A stretch of 64,000 bases of DNA from Hymenobacter edaphi (GCF_003258365.1 NZ_QHKM01000004.1:558001-622000); one strand, 5' to 3'. Positions 41,507 through 50,557 are shown, counted from the first letter of the stretch. Translations and numbers: made by a program. Notes: generated by a model from the sequence alone, not told the origin.

Positions 41507-42754
41507 TTAGCCTTTCGTCTTCACCTTGGCCTTCTGCACCGGCACCGGGGCCTGCCGCGGGGCGTTGTAGCTGATGCGGTAAATCACCCCGTTGTCGTCG
41601 TCCGAGACGAGCAGGGAGCCGTCGGGGGCCTGCACCAGGGCGCAGGGGCGGCCAAACTCGGCCTTGTCGCCCTCCACCAGCCAGCCGGTCACGAAGTCCT
41701 CGAACCGCTCGGGCTGGCCCCGGTCGTTGAAGTGCACCCGCACGATTTTGTAGCCCGCGGGCTGGGCGCGGTTCCAGGAGCCGTGCATGGTCACGAACGC
41801 GTCGTTTTCGTAGGCGGGCGGGAACAGCTGCACGCGGTTGAAGGTCAGCGCCAGCGGGGCCGAGTGGGCTTTGTAGAGCAGCGCGGGCCGCACGCACTTG
41901 GCGTCGAACTGCGCGTAAGAGTCGCCGCTCTTGGGCTTGTTGGCCGGGTAGGGCTTGCCGTCGGCAATGATGCTGGGCCAGCCGTAGTGGGCGTTTTCCT
42001 TAAGTTGGTTCAGCTCCTCCATCTGGTCCTCGTCGCCCAGCCAGTCGATGCCGTGGTCCATGCCGAAGAGCTGCCCGGTGCCGGGGTGCCAGTCGAAGCC
42101 GATGGTGTTGCGCAGGCCGCGGGCGTACACCGTGCGGCCCGAGCCGTCGGTCTTGATGCGCAGCAAAGTGGCGTTTTCGGGGTTGTCCTCGTCGCAGGCG
42201 TTGCAGGTGCTGCCCACCGAGAGGTAGAGCTGCCCGTCGGGGCCGAAGCGCAGGGTGCGGTTGGCGTGCTGGCCGGCGTCGGGCAGGTCGGTGTAGAGGG
42301 TTTTCAGCTCGCCCAGGGTGCCGTCGGCCTTCACGTCGGCCACGTACAGCTCCCGGATGGCGGCCATGTAGAGCTTGCCGTCCTTGAGCGCGAGGCCGTG
42401 CAGGTGCGGCTTCTGGGCCACCTGCTGCACCACTTCGGCCTTGCCGTCGCGGTTGGCGTCGCGCAGCAGCGTCACGGTGCCCTTCACCCGGTTCGACACG
42501 TACACGTCGCCGCCCGGGGCCACGGCCAGCATGCGCGGCATGTCGAGGCCGGTGGCGTACTGGCTGATAACGAAGCCGGGCGGCGCCTTCAGGCTGGCTA
42601 CCCGCTCGGGCGTGGCGGGCAGCTTCTTGGGCAGGTAGATGTTGCCCGTCATCTTGAACGGCGTGGCCTCGGGCGGCACGTTCTGGGCGGCGATGGGCAG
42701 GGCGGGCAGCAGAGTCGCGGCCAGCCAGAGCAGGAGGGAAGAGGATTGCAGCAT
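41507..42754 (-). CDS. Secreted sorbosone/glucose dehydrogenase-like beta-propeller
   Basis: A 415-residue protein with signal peptide (MLQSSSLLLWLAATLLPALP, then IAAQ). The body is a six-bladed propeller of the glucose/sorbosone dehydrogenase type, with LPPGFVISQYATGLDMPRMLA-like start (here KAPPGFVISQYATGLDMPRM), GQHANRTLRFGPDGQLYLSV, ARGLRNTIGFDWHPGTGQLF, DHGIDWLGDEDQMEELNQL, AHSAPLALTF and HGSWNRAQPAGYKIV. Such enzymes use PQQ in the periplasm, though PQQ use is not proven for this branch. An in-frame TTG at 42784 is rejected, since the ATG at 42754 starts the signal peptide. Confidence 0.88.
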   Translation of the reverse strand: MLQSSSLLLWLAATLLPALPIAAQNVPPEATPFKMTGNIYLPKKLPATPERVASLKAPPGFVISQYATGLDMPRMLAVAPGGDVYVSNRVKGTVTLLRDANRDGKAEVVQQVAQKPHLHGLALKDGKLYMAAIRELYVADVKADGTLGELKTLYTDLPDAGQHANRTLRFGPDGQLYLSVGSTCNACDEDNPENATLLRIKTDGSGRTVYARGLRNTIGFDWHPGTGQLFGMDHGIDWLGDEDQMEELNQLKENAHYGWPSIIADGKPYPANKPKSGDSYAQFDAKCVRPALLYKAHSAPLALTFNRVQLFPPAYENDAFVTMHGSWNRAQPAGYKIVRVHFNDRGQPERFEDFVTGWLVEGDKAEFGRPCALVQAPDGSLLVSDDDNGVIYRISYNAPRQAPVPVQKAKVKTKG

Positions 42755-42815
42755 GAGCAGATCGAACGAATGAGGATTGTTCAAACTGCCATTCCGGGTG
42801 CGGGGTTGCGCCCGG

Positions 42816-43331
42816 CTACCACCACGGCCGAAATGGCGTTACGAACACGTAGAGCACCGGCTCGGGCCGGTACAGGTCCAGCGCGTATTTCGATTGGTTG
42901 AGCTGCGGCATCAAGTCCAGCGCCGCCACCAGACTGGCGTAGCGCGCCCCGGCCGCAAAACGGATGCACAAGTCGGCCCGCTCGGCCGGCTGCGTCCGGC
43001 CCCGGCGCAGGCGCTCGGCCACCGCCCGCAGCATGGCCGCGTCGTGCCCGGCATTGCCGATGAGGGTGTAGCAGAGCCAGCGGCGGCGCCGGTCCAGGTC
43101 GGGCGGGACGGTGAAATAGCCCACGGGAGGGACTTCCTCGCGACGTTCCCGCATTCGGGCCTGGGCCACCGGCCAGGGAATGGGCATGCTGATTTGCATC
43201 ACGTGCCGCTGCGGGCGGTACACGGCCCGCGCCAGCCGCTGCACGGCCAGCAGCAACACCAGCATCAGCGTCAGCAACCCCAGCGGCAAACGCAAAGCCC
43301 GGCGGCGCAGACGAAGGCGGCAAAGCAGCAT
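42816..43331 (-). CDS. ExbD-like single-pass membrane protein, paralogue of the upstream gene
   Basis: A 171-residue protein with a basic start, one transmembrane helix (about 14-33) and a periplasmic part ending DLCIRFAAGARYASLVAALD, then LMPQLNQSKYALDLYRPEPV. This I-x-F...Y-x-x-L-V-x-x-L-D-L-M...K-Y-x-L-D-L pattern resembles the ExbD/TolR periplasmic domain and aligns along about 80 residues with the neighbouring gene product (shared GNAxxD start). Start and stop overlap as TGATG with the upstream gene, so the two are coupled. No ExbB partner is nearby. The ExbD relation is inference. Confidence 0.65.
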   Translation of the reverse strand: MLLCRLRLRRRALRLPLGLLTLMLVLLLAVQRLARAVYRPQRHVMQISMPIPWPVAQARMRERREEVPPVGYFTVPPDLDRRRRWLCYTLIGNAGHDAAMLRAVAERLRRGRTQPAERADLCIRFAAGARYASLVAALDLMPQLNQSKYALDLYRPEPVLYVFVTPFRPWW

Positions 43332-44068
43332 CAGTGGCGGAAATTAGTGGCGAACAGGCGCCGCAGTTGCCAGGCGGCGGCAAACGGCAGCAGAAGCAAC
43401 AGCAGCGTGGAGTAGCGCCAGGCGGGGCTAAACAGGGGGCGCCAGGTGCTTAGGCGAAATGCCGCTGCCAACTCCGCCCGTAACTGATGGTGCCACGATG
43501 GCGGTGGCGGCGTTGGGGGAGTGTATGGAATGACATCATTGCAAAGGAAGCAGCCGGTGTCGCTGGGTGGATGATACACCGTGAAAGCGTTGAGGCTAAC
43601 TGGCAAGCGTTTTAAATCAAGCCAATACCTTTTCTGGTCAGTCGAACGCATTAAATCCAGCATTCTAACGAGAGCCTGATAGTGGCTGTCAACTTCGAAC
43701 TCGATGCGTAGACCCCGGTCCTGATTGGGCTCCTCTTGGAGTTGCCGGGCCACGAAGGTGGCTGTGCGGACGCTGAGGTCATCCTGCCAGGCGTTGCCGG
43801 TAAAGCTCACCGTGTGCAACGGGGTGGGTAGCTTGAGCGGAGCTGTGTACAGCTGGGGTGAAAAGGCGCTTAACGGTTTCTGCTTCGTCGCCTCTATTTG
43901 TTCAGGTGAAACTATGCGGAGCTGCAGCACCCGCTGCCGACCCCGCCGCAGCTCCGGCCGCGCCGCCAGCAGCGCGCCGCCCAGCACCGGCAGCCAGGCC
44001 AAAGCCAGCAGCCCGGCTGGGAAAAGCAGCTTGCGCGAATGACGACGAACTACGTACATGCCAGTCAT
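43331..44068 (-). CDS. ExbD-like membrane protein with second C-terminal helix
   Basis: A 245-residue protein starting MTGMYVVRRHSRKLLFPAGL with one N-terminal transmembrane helix (about 15-32). The periplasmic region has SFTGNAWQDDLSVRTATFVA and LRIEFEVDSHYQALVRMLDL followed by KRYWLDLKRLP, which aligns with the downstream paralogue. A Pro-rich loop with a CFLC pair follows, and a second helix (about 222-238) ends in RRLFATNFRH. It is the first gene of a two-gene coupled unit. Base composition at 43500-43750 is less GC-rich than the surroundings. Alternative start: the ATG at 44059. Confidence 0.65.
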   Translation of the reverse strand: MTGMYVVRRHSRKLLFPAGLLALAWLPVLGGALLAARPELRRGRQRVLQLRIVSPEQIEATKQKPLSAFSPQLYTAPLKLPTPLHTVSFTGNAWQDDLSVRTATFVARQLQEEPNQDRGLRIEFEVDSHYQALVRMLDLMRSTDQKRYWLDLKRLPVSLNAFTVYHPPSDTGCFLCNDVIPYTPPTPPPPSWHHQLRAELAAAFRLSTWRPLFSPAWRYSTLLLLLLPFAAAWQLRRLFATNFRH

Positions 44069-44315
44069 AACGCTCCGCAAAGGCCGCCGCGTACAACTTA
44101 CCTGTTGAAATGCTGGATATTGAATTATTGCCGGATGGCTTCTAAAGCGTAGGTAAAGGGAAGGTAAATCCGAGGTATATCCAGAACGGGGCTTCAACCT
44201 GCCTTCCACCCGGCTGGTAAATAGCACAAAACCCAGGAGCCAGCCGCCGGTTACGCCCGTAGTCAACCCCATCCGCCGCTTTGCCGTTGGCGCAGGGCAT
44301 ACCAAGCTTCTCCGA

Positions 44316-46466
44316 ATGCCTCACCACTCCACGCCGATTCTGCTGCTCCTGACCACGCTGCCCGCCGCCCTGCAGGCCCAGTCGCCCGCGCCGCCCGATA
44401 CCACCAACGGGCCCGTCGTAGTGCAACGGCTGCCCGAGGCCACCGTGGTGGGCTACGGGCAGCGGCTGCCGCTGCGGCGCACCGCCGCCGCCGTGGGCGT
44501 GGTCGACGCCGCCACGGTGGGGCGCTTCAGCGAAGCCAATCTGACCCAGGCCGTCAACACCCTGCCCGGGGTGCGGCTGGAGGAGCGGGCCACGGCCAGC
44601 TACCGGCTCAGCGTGCGCGGCAGCATGCTCCGCTCGCCCTTCGGGGTGCGCAACGTGAAGGTGTACTACCACGACATTCCCTTCACCGAAGCCAGCGGCA
44701 GCACCCCACTCAACTTGCTCGACCCCGCCCAGCTCGGCCGCATCGAGGTCGTCAAGGGGCCCGCGGGCAGCGCCTACGGCGCGGGCACCGGCGGCGTGGT
44801 GCTGCTCGGCAACCGGCGCCCGCAGCCGGGTCAGGCCCGCGCGCAGCTCGGGTTCGGCGTGGGCTCCTTCGGCCTGCGCCGCTACCAGGCCACGGCCGAA
44901 ACGGCCACCGACCACGGCTTCATCCGGGCCCAGTACCTGCGGCAGGAGCTGCAGGGCTACCGCCAGCAAAGCGCCCAGCGCCGCGACGTGCTGGCCCTCG
45001 ACGGCGAGCTGGCCGCCCCCGGCCGGCACACGCTGGGCCTGCACCTGCTCTACACCGATCTGCGCTACCAGCTGCCCGGCGGCCTCACGCGGGCGCAGTT
45101 CAACCAGAACCCGCGGCAGGCCCGCCCCGGCACGGCCACCGCGCCCGGCACCGTGGCCCAGCGCACCTTCTACGCCTCGCGCACGACCCTGCTCGGGGCT
45201 ACGCACGAGTACCGCTTCAGCGGGCGGCTGACCAGCAAAACCACCCTTTACGGCACCGGCAGTGTGATTCGCACGCCTTACCTGGTCGATTTCGAGCGGA
45301 ATACGCAGCTCGGCGGCGGCGGGCGCACCCGCTTCGATTACCGCACCCGGCTGGCCGGGCAAGTGCTGCGCCTCGCGGCCGGGGCCGAGCTGCAAACCAG
45401 CTTCGAGAGCAGCCGCAACTACCAGAACCAGGCCGGCGCGCCCGGCCCGCTGCGCTACGACGACGAAATCGGCACGCTCACCGGCTTCGCGTTCGGGCAG
45501 GCCGACTGGGAGCTGCCCCGCGGCTGGCTGCTGACGGCCGCGGCCAGCTACAACCGCCTGCGCTACCGCGTGCACCGCCTGCAGGACGCCCTGAACACAC
45601 CCGCCCAACCCTACGACGTGACCCGCACGTTCCGGCCCGAAGTGTCGCCGCGGCTGGCCGTGCTCAAGGAGCTCACGCCGCTCGTGTCGGCCTACGCCAG
45701 CGTCAGCACCGGCTTCTCGCCGCCGACGGAGGAGGAAATCCGCCCGTCCGACGGCTCGCTGAACCGGGGCCTGCAGGCCGAGCGCGGCCGCAGCTACGAG
45801 CTGGGCCTGCGCGGCGAAGTCCTGGGGCAGCGCCTGAAATTCGACGTGGCCGCCTACGACTTCCGCCTGCGCAACACCATCGTCACGCGCTCCAACGAGC
45901 AGGGGACCCAGCTGTTTTACAACGCCGGCCACACCCGGCAGCGCGGGGTGGAAGCGGCCCTGAGCGGCTGGCTCTGGCAGCCGCAGGGGCGCCGGGAAGC
46001 GACGCCGGGCAGACCGGCCGGCCCCGCGGCGGAAGCGGGCCCGGGGTTGCGCGCCTTTGTCAGCTACGCCTACAACCACTACCGCTTCGGCCGCTACGAA
46101 TCGGGCGGCGCAGACTTCAGCGGCCACCGCCTCACCGGCACGGCGCCGCACACGCTCACGGCCGGCCTGGATTTCAGCGCGCTTTCGGGCTTTTACCTCA
46201 GCCCCACCACCAGCCACCAGGCCCGCCTGCCGCTCAACGACGCCAACACCGACTACGCCGCCGGCTACTGGGTATTCGGCGCCCGCGGGGGGTGGCGCCA
46301 CACGCTTTTCGGCAAGCTGGAAGCCGAGCTGTACGCCGGGCTCGACAACCTGACCGACCGCCGCTACTCCCTCGGCAACGACCTGAACGCCTTCGGCGGG
46401 CGCTCCTTTCAGCCCGCACCGGGGCGCAGCTACTACGGCGGCGCCACGCTCGGCTGGCGCTGGTAG
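44316..46466 (+). CDS. TonB-dependent outer-membrane receptor
   Basis: A 716-residue receptor with signal peptide (MPHHSTPILLLLTTLPAALQ, then A). A TonB box-like stretch (PEATVVGYGQR) precedes the plug domain (about 45-160: AVNTLPGVRLEERATASYRL, SVRGSMLRSPFGVRN, DPAQLGRIEVVKGPAGSAYG). A 22-strand barrel follows, ending in the usual aromatic terminal strand (YYGGATLGWRW). It lacks the N-terminal carboxypeptidase-like domain of SusC types, so it belongs to the siderophore/metal class. The ligand cannot be read, and no SusD gene follows. Convergent lipoprotein gene downstream. Confidence 0.92.
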   Translation: MPHHSTPILLLLTTLPAALQAQSPAPPDTTNGPVVVQRLPEATVVGYGQRLPLRRTAAAVGVVDAATVGRFSEANLTQAVNTLPGVRLEERATASYRLSVRGSMLRSPFGVRNVKVYYHDIPFTEASGSTPLNLLDPAQLGRIEVVKGPAGSAYGAGTGGVVLLGNRRPQPGQARAQLGFGVGSFGLRRYQATAETATDHGFIRAQYLRQELQGYRQQSAQRRDVLALDGELAAPGRHTLGLHLLYTDLRYQLPGGLTRAQFNQNPRQARPGTATAPGTVAQRTFYASRTTLLGATHEYRFSGRLTSKTTLYGTGSVIRTPYLVDFERNTQLGGGGRTRFDYRTRLAGQVLRLAAGAELQTSFESSRNYQNQAGAPGPLRYDDEIGTLTGFAFGQADWELPRGWLLTAAASYNRLRYRVHRLQDALNTPAQPYDVTRTFRPEVSPRLAVLKELTPLVSAYASVSTGFSPPTEEEIRPSDGSLNRGLQAERGRSYELGLRGEVLGQRLKFDVAAYDFRLRNTIVTRSNEQGTQLFYNAGHTRQRGVEAALSGWLWQPQGRREATPGRPAGPAAEAGPGLRAFVSYAYNHYRFGRYESGGADFSGHRLTGTAPHTLTAGLDFSALSGFYLSPTTSHQARLPLNDANTDYAAGYWVFGARGGWRHTLFGKLEAELYAGLDNLTDRRYSLGNDLNAFGGRSFQPAPGRSYYGGATLGWRW

Positions 46467-46533
46467 CCGTGCGGCCACCGGCCCCGGCGCGAGGCGGCGC
46501 CGCCGTTGTACACTGCGGGCCGGGCTGCGGCTA

Positions 46534-47247
46534 TCAGCTGCCCGGGACGGGGCAGCGCAGGAAGCCGTTGTTGGCGCTGCCGCCCTCGAAATTCTCGTTG
46601 ATGGCCGCCGCCGCGTCGTTGAGCTGGGCCAGCGTGAACGGGACCGGGCGCCCGCCGATGCTGACGGTGCGGGCCGGGTCGCCGCCCACGGCGCGCTCCA
46701 GCACCGCCAGGAAGTCGCCCACCGGCAAGCCCGCAAACGGCCCGCGGACAATGACCAGCTCGTAGAGGTGCAGGGCCGGCGTGCCGTACTTCTCGGCGTT
46801 GTCGTAGTACACGTTGAGCTTCAGCGCCACGGCCTGGCCCAGCAGCACCGACTGCCGCGTGGGCGTCAGGAAGGGAAATTCGTAGCTGCCGGTCAGCGCC
46901 GCCGGGGTGCCACCCTGGGGCAGAAAATCCTCGATGGCGCCCGGCGTCTCGAAGCGGATGTAGTGGCGGTTGAGCTGGCCGGTGACGCCCACCACGAGGC
47001 CGTTGACGGAGCCGTTCATCAGTGCGGCCGCAAACCGGGCGTCGCGGTAGGTGCCGGGGTTGTTGCCGCGGGCCGGGCTGCCCCAGCCGCCCTGCGAGTA
47101 GGTGCGGAACGAGCCGCAGGCCAGCCGGGCGGTGGCATCGGCCGCGGCCTGGGCGCTGAGGGAGACGGGCGCGGCGGGCTCTACGGCCTGCTTCTGGCAG
47201 CCGGCCAGCGCCAGCAGCGCGGCCAGGGGAAGGATGAGCTGTTTCAT
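46534..47247 (-). CDS. Lipoprotein of unknown function
   Basis: A 237-residue lipoprotein: MKQLILPLAALLALAGCQKQ has the lipobox LAGC (Cys17). The N-terminal mature part includes CGSFRTYSQGGWGSPARGNN then PGTYRDARF, a T-x-GGWG...GNNPG-x-x pattern seen in various Bacteroidota surface proteins. The rest reads as a mixed alpha/beta domain, with two late Cys that could pair. The coding strand has a long AT-rich leader (47248-47340). Convergent with the TonB-dependent receptor; a functional link is not shown. Confidence 0.7.
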   Translation of the reverse strand: MKQLILPLAALLALAGCQKQAVEPAAPVSLSAQAAADATARLACGSFRTYSQGGWGSPARGNNPGTYRDARFAAALMNGSVNGLVVGVTGQLNRHYIRFETPGAIEDFLPQGGTPAALTGSYEFPFLTPTRQSVLLGQAVALKLNVYYDNAEKYGTPALHLYELVIVRGPFAGLPVGDFLAVLERAVGGDPARTVSIGGRPVPFTLAQLNDAAAAINENFEGGSANNGFLRCPVPGS

Positions 47248-47345
47248 AAGGAGGAGAAAATGGGTATAGTGCTAATAAAATGTATAATTAATTCTTGTTA
47301 TAATTAAATCCATTTAATGGTGCAATCATTCGCCGAAAATGCAAA

Positions 47346-47390
47346 CCGCCCCGGCCCCCCGAACCAAAAGGCAGCGGGTGACCGGGGCGG
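47346..47390 (-). terminator. Hairpin terminator of the Gfo/Idh/MocA gene
   Basis: 9-bp GC stem (47382-47390 with 47346-47354) and a large loop; on the minus strand it is followed by TTTGCATTTTC. It lies 21 bases past the stop at 47411. Confidence 0.55.
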
Positions 47391-47410
47391 CTAGTGGCAG
47401 CGGCGGCGGG

Positions 47411-48568
47411 CTACACCTTTACCGGCTTGCCTTTGCGGGCTGCCTCGTAGATGGCCATGATGAGCTTGATGTCGCGCAGGCCCTCTTCGCCGGGCGTTTT
47501 GGGCGTTTGGTTCTGCCGCACGCACTCGGCCATGTGGTCCAGCTCGGCGGCAAACTGGTTGCCCTCCTTCAGCTGGGGTTGCCGCTCCCCGTCCTGGTCG
47601 CCGATTATCATCCGGTGCCGGTTGTAGTCGGTGGCCGGGTCTAGGTCCAGCCAGGCCTTGTCGCCGAAGGCCCGGTAGCGCTTCACGCCCTCGATGCTGT
47701 AGGCGCTGGTGCAGCTGGCCAGCACCCCGCTGGGGAAGCGCAGGGTGAAGTGAATCACGTCCTCCACCTCCCGGAAGCGCGGGTCGGCCTTGTCGGAGTG
47801 CTCCTGGGCCGTCACCTCCACGGGCTCCTCGCCGGTGAGGTAGCGGGCGGCGTTGAGCGAGTAGATGCCGATGTCCATAAGCGAGCCGCCGCCGGCCAGC
47901 TTTTTCTGCACCCGCCACGCGTCGGCCGGGTCCTTGGTGGGCTGCACCTGGCGGCCGTGGTCGGCCGTAATCATGCGCAGCTTGCCCAGCTCGCCCTTGC
48001 GGATGCGTGCAATGGCGTCGAGGTTGAAGGGCTCGTACTGCGCCCGGTAGGCAATCATCAGCTGTTTGCCGGCCTTGCGGCAGGCCTCGATCATGCGCTG
48101 GCACTCCTCGGGCGTGTTGGCCATGGGCTTTTCGCAGAGCACGTGCTTGCCGGCCTGCGCGGCCCGCACCGTGTACTCGGCGTGCAGGCCGGGCGGCAGC
48201 ACGATGTACACCACGTCCACCTCGGGGTTGTCCTTGAGAGTGTCGAAGTTCTGGTAGGAGTAGAGGTTTTTCGGCTCGACGCCGTACTCGGCGGCCAGCC
48301 GGCGGGCCTTGTCGGGCGAGCCGCTCACCAGGGCCGCAATGCGAGCGTGCTGGCAGTTCTTGAAGTTGGGCAGCATCTGCTCGGTGGCGTACTTGCCCAG
48401 GCCGACGATGGCAAAGCCGACTTTCTTTTGGTTGGCGTCTTGCATGAAGCGGGTGGTAGTGGTCAGGGGGGCGAGGGCCGTGGCGGCGGCGGGCCCGGCC
48501 AGCACGGCCGCCGCCGCACTCAGCCCGGCCTGCCGCAAAAACTGCCGGCGCGATTCGGTGGCGTCCAT
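47411..48568 (-). CDS. Gfo/Idh/MocA-family oxidoreductase with Tat signal
   Basis: A 385-residue NAD(P)-dependent sugar oxidoreductase. The N-terminus (ESRRQFLRQAGLSAAAAVLA) is a twin-arginine signal. The Rossmann motif is FAIVGLGKYATEQML (G-x-G-x-x-A/T), the catalytic lysine is in CEKPMA (the family EKP motif), and the second motif, GGGSLMDIGIYSLNAARYLTG, is typical. It is close in plan to glucose-fructose oxidoreductase-like proteins exported with bound cofactor. The sugar substrate is not known. Monocistronic with its own terminator. Confidence 0.9.
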   Translation of the reverse strand: MDATESRRQFLRQAGLSAAAAVLAGPAAATALAPLTTTTRFMQDANQKKVGFAIVGLGKYATEQMLPNFKNCQHARIAALVSGSPDKARRLAAEYGVEPKNLYSYQNFDTLKDNPEVDVVYIVLPPGLHAEYTVRAAQAGKHVLCEKPMANTPEECQRMIEACRKAGKQLMIAYRAQYEPFNLDAIARIRKGELGKLRMITADHGRQVQPTKDPADAWRVQKKLAGGGSLMDIGIYSLNAARYLTGEEPVEVTAQEHSDKADPRFREVEDVIHFTLRFPSGVLASCTSAYSIEGVKRYRAFGDKAWLDLDPATDYNRHRMIIGDQDGERQPQLKEGNQFAAELDHMAECVRQNQTPKTPGEEGLRDIKLIMAIYEAARKGKPVKV

Positions 48569-48867
48569 GGGCGTGCGGGGAGTGGTTGGAAAGAGGGCAA
48601 CAGCCTACCCTAACGGGCAGCCGACGCCGCAGGTTATGGCCGCGCCACCGGCAAACGTTTGCGGATCAGGCCGCTGCCGTCCCGGCGTCCCGTTGCGCCG
48701 CGGCCGGGGCTACGCTGCCAGCGGGCCCGCTGCGCAGCCGGCAGCTCGCACCTGGCCGCGGCCAGGCCTTTGGGGCGAGGGCGGCATTTTCGGGCCAAAC
48801 GCGCGCGGGGCCGGCCAACCACTGGTTGGCCGGCCCCGCGCCGAGGATGCCGCGTGCGTCGCGCCGC
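48569..48867. other. Intergenic region, terminator only
   Basis: A 299-base gap. Apart from the hairpin at 48804-48840 I see nothing functional: no -7 consensus, no repeat unit and no convincing small gene, despite several GC-driven open frames. Confidence 0.5.
48804..48840 (-). terminator. Strong hairpin terminator of the PAP2 gene
   Basis: Perfect 17-bp stem (48804-48820 with 48824-48840) and a 3-base loop, 27 bases past the stop at 48868. No T tract follows on the minus strand. Confidence 0.6.
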
Positions 48868-49668
48868 CTAGGGCCGCCATACCACCGTCAGGCCGGTGGC
48901 GCCGGGGTAGATGAGCGGGCCCACGCCGTACTTGCCGGGCAGGGGCTTGCGGCCCCAGCGGTTGCGGTGGGAGAGGTAGCCCAAGTGGGCTGATAGGATG
49001 CCCACGCCCGCGCCGGCAAACACGTCGGACTGCCAGTGCCGGTCGTTGAGCATGCGCAGGGCGCCCACGCCGGTGGCAATGGTGTAGGCCCCGATGCCGT
49101 ACCACTGGCTTTTGTCGCGAAACTCGGTGTGCACGATGCTGGCGGCCAGAAAGGCCTGCGCCGTGTGGCCCGAGGGGAAGGAGTTGCGCGTGCTGCCGTC
49201 GGGGCGCAGCACCTTGGTGGTGTTCTTCACCACGTAGGTCGTCAGCCCGAAAATAGCCTCCGATTTCAGGATGACCAGCAGGGTATTGAGCCGGTCGTTG
49301 CGGCCTTCCACGCCGGCTATCTGCACCAGGGCCAGCTCGGCGTAGGGCGCGAAGATGAGGTAGTCATCGACCTTGGTGTGGAAGTTGGGGAACTGCCGGC
49401 GGATGTCGCGGCGGGCGTCGTAGCTGCTGTAGAGGCCGTTGCCGTTGATGGTGCTGGCCCCGTAGCCGATGAGCACCGCCGGAATGGCCACTGCCCGCAC
49501 CAGCTTGCCGCGGTACCAGGGCTGCTTCACCGGCGCCGGTTCTCCGCCGGGGTTGGCGTACTTCTTGGTGGTGTCGGCCGGGGCCGCGGCCGGGTTCTGC
49601 GGAATCTGGGCGTGGGCTGCGCCGACAGTCAGCCACAGCGCCAGCAGGAGGGAGGAAACAATACGCAT
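48868..49668 (-). CDS. PAP2-superfamily phosphatase
   Basis: A 266-residue exported or membrane phosphatase with signal peptide (MRIVSSLLLALWLTVGAAHA). The three PAP2 motifs are present: KNTTKVLRPDG (K-x6-R-P), SFPSGHTAQAF (P-S-G-H) and ALRMLNDRHWQSDV (S/R-x4-H-x3-D). It would remove phosphate from lipid pyrophosphates or phosphatidic acid in the envelope. Several hydrophobic helices surround these motifs. A 7-bp inverted repeat (49724-49742) lies 55 bases upstream of the ATG and may be regulatory. Confidence 0.9.
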   Translation of the reverse strand: MRIVSSLLLALWLTVGAAHAQIPQNPAAAPADTTKKYANPGGEPAPVKQPWYRGKLVRAVAIPAVLIGYGASTINGNGLYSSYDARRDIRRQFPNFHTKVDDYLIFAPYAELALVQIAGVEGRNDRLNTLLVILKSEAIFGLTTYVVKNTTKVLRPDGSTRNSFPSGHTAQAFLAASIVHTEFRDKSQWYGIGAYTIATGVGALRMLNDRHWQSDVFAGAGVGILSAHLGYLSHRNRWGRKPLPGKYGVGPLIYPGATGLTVVWRP

Positions 49669-49723
49669 AGCAGCCGGACTACGCCGGAAAAAGCCGCCGC
49701 GTTTCTGCGGCGGAGCGGGTTGG

Positions 49724-49742
49724 TAACTTTTCGGTAAAGTTA
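49724..49742. promoter_or_regulatory. Inverted repeat upstream of the PAP2 gene
   Basis: TAACTTT (49724-49730) and AAAGTTA (49736-49742) form perfect 7-bp arms around TCGGT. On the minus strand TAACTTTA (49735-49742) is one mismatch from the -7 consensus, so this could be a promoter with an overlapping operator. Confidence 0.35.
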
Positions 49743-49747
49743 GCCGA

Positions 49748-50557
49748 TCAATCGGCGTGCTCGGGCAGCACCAGCACCGGCACCGTGGCGTCGCGCACCA
49801 CGGCCGCCGTCACGCTCTGGTGAAACAGGCGGCCGAGCAGGCTGCGCCGCCGCGCCACCACCGCCAGCAAATCGGGCTGCACCAGGGCCGTGGCGTCGGC
49901 AATGCCGGCAGCCGCGTCGGCGTTGGCAAAGCCGCGCTCCTGCACCGGCCCGAACCCCGCCAGCAGCCCGGCGTGCCGGGCGTTGCGGAAGGCCTGCTCC
50001 GGGTCGGCGGCCACTTCCTCGTCGGCCACGAAGGCCACCGTAAGGGCGGCCTGGCCCAGCAGCGGCCGCAGCGCGGCGGTACCCGGCGTGTGCGGCAGCG
50101 GCTGGTCGTCGACGGCGAGCAGGGCGCGTTGCGGCGGCACGGCCCCGGCGGCGTGGTGGGGCACCACCAGCAGCGGGCAGGGCAGGTGGCGCAGCAGCCC
50201 CAGCGAAGTGGTGTGTACCAGCTCGTCGGGCACCGGGCCCAGCTCGGGGCGGCCCACGATGACCACGGCTGCCTCGCGCTGGCGCACGGCGGCGGCCACC
50301 TCGGCAGCCACCTCACCGCTGGCCACGGCGGCGCTGGCGGGCAGGCCGGCGGGCAGACTCTGCAGCCGCTGGCGCAGCAGCGCATGGGCGTCTTCCTCGG
50401 TTTCGGGGGCGGCCGTCAGGGCGTTGGGGCTGAGCAGCGAGGGGCGCACGTGCAGCAGCACCAAGTGGGCGCCGCCGGGCGCGGCCAGCGTGGCGGCGTA
50501 GCGCAGGGCGTAGTCGGCGGCGGGCGAAAAGTCGGTGAGAACCAGCAGGGTTAGCAT
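49748..50557 (-). CDS. Two-domain universal stress protein
   Basis: A 269-residue UspA-superfamily protein starting MLTLLVLTDFSPAADYALRYA. The first domain has LVLLHVRPSLL, then VIVGRPELGP and LGLLRHLPCPLLVVPHHA. The second has ALLAVDDQPLP and DLLAVVARRRSLLGRLFHQS then VTAAVVRDATVPVLVLPEHAD; these keep the Usp strand-helix order, though the ATP motif G-x2-G-x9-G-S is partly lost. Likely a stress-response or nucleotide-sensing protein. A divergent paralogue is at 31808-32737. It lies 48 bases past the aquaporin stop on the same strand, so read-through from the ars-like operon is possible. Confidence 0.8.
   Translation of the reverse strand: MLTLLVLTDFSPAADYALRYAATLAAPGGAHLVLLHVRPSLLSPNALTAAPETEEDAHALLRQRLQSLPAGLPASAAVASGEVAAEVAAAVRQREAAVVIVGRPELGPVPDELVHTTSLGLLRHLPCPLLVVPHHAAGAVPPQRALLAVDDQPLPHTPGTAALRPLLGQAALTVAFVADEEVAADPEQAFRNARHAGLLAGFGPVQERGFANADAAAGIADATALVQPDLLAVVARRRSLLGRLFHQSVTAAVVRDATVPVLVLPEHAD

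Noticed and set aside
40061-42901. 946-codon plus-strand open frame
   Set aside because: It lies wholly antisense to the DctA-type symporter and sorbosone dehydrogenase-like genes and shows shadow composition.
44142-46751. 869-codon minus-strand open frame
   Set aside because: Antisense to the TonB-dependent receptor, whose plug and barrel motifs are clear.
47248-47340. Mobile-element insertion scar in the AT-rich stretch
   Set aside because: The patch has short inverted repeats such as attaaat/atttaat but no direct duplications or transposase remnants. It is more simply an AT-rich promoter region of the lipoprotein gene.
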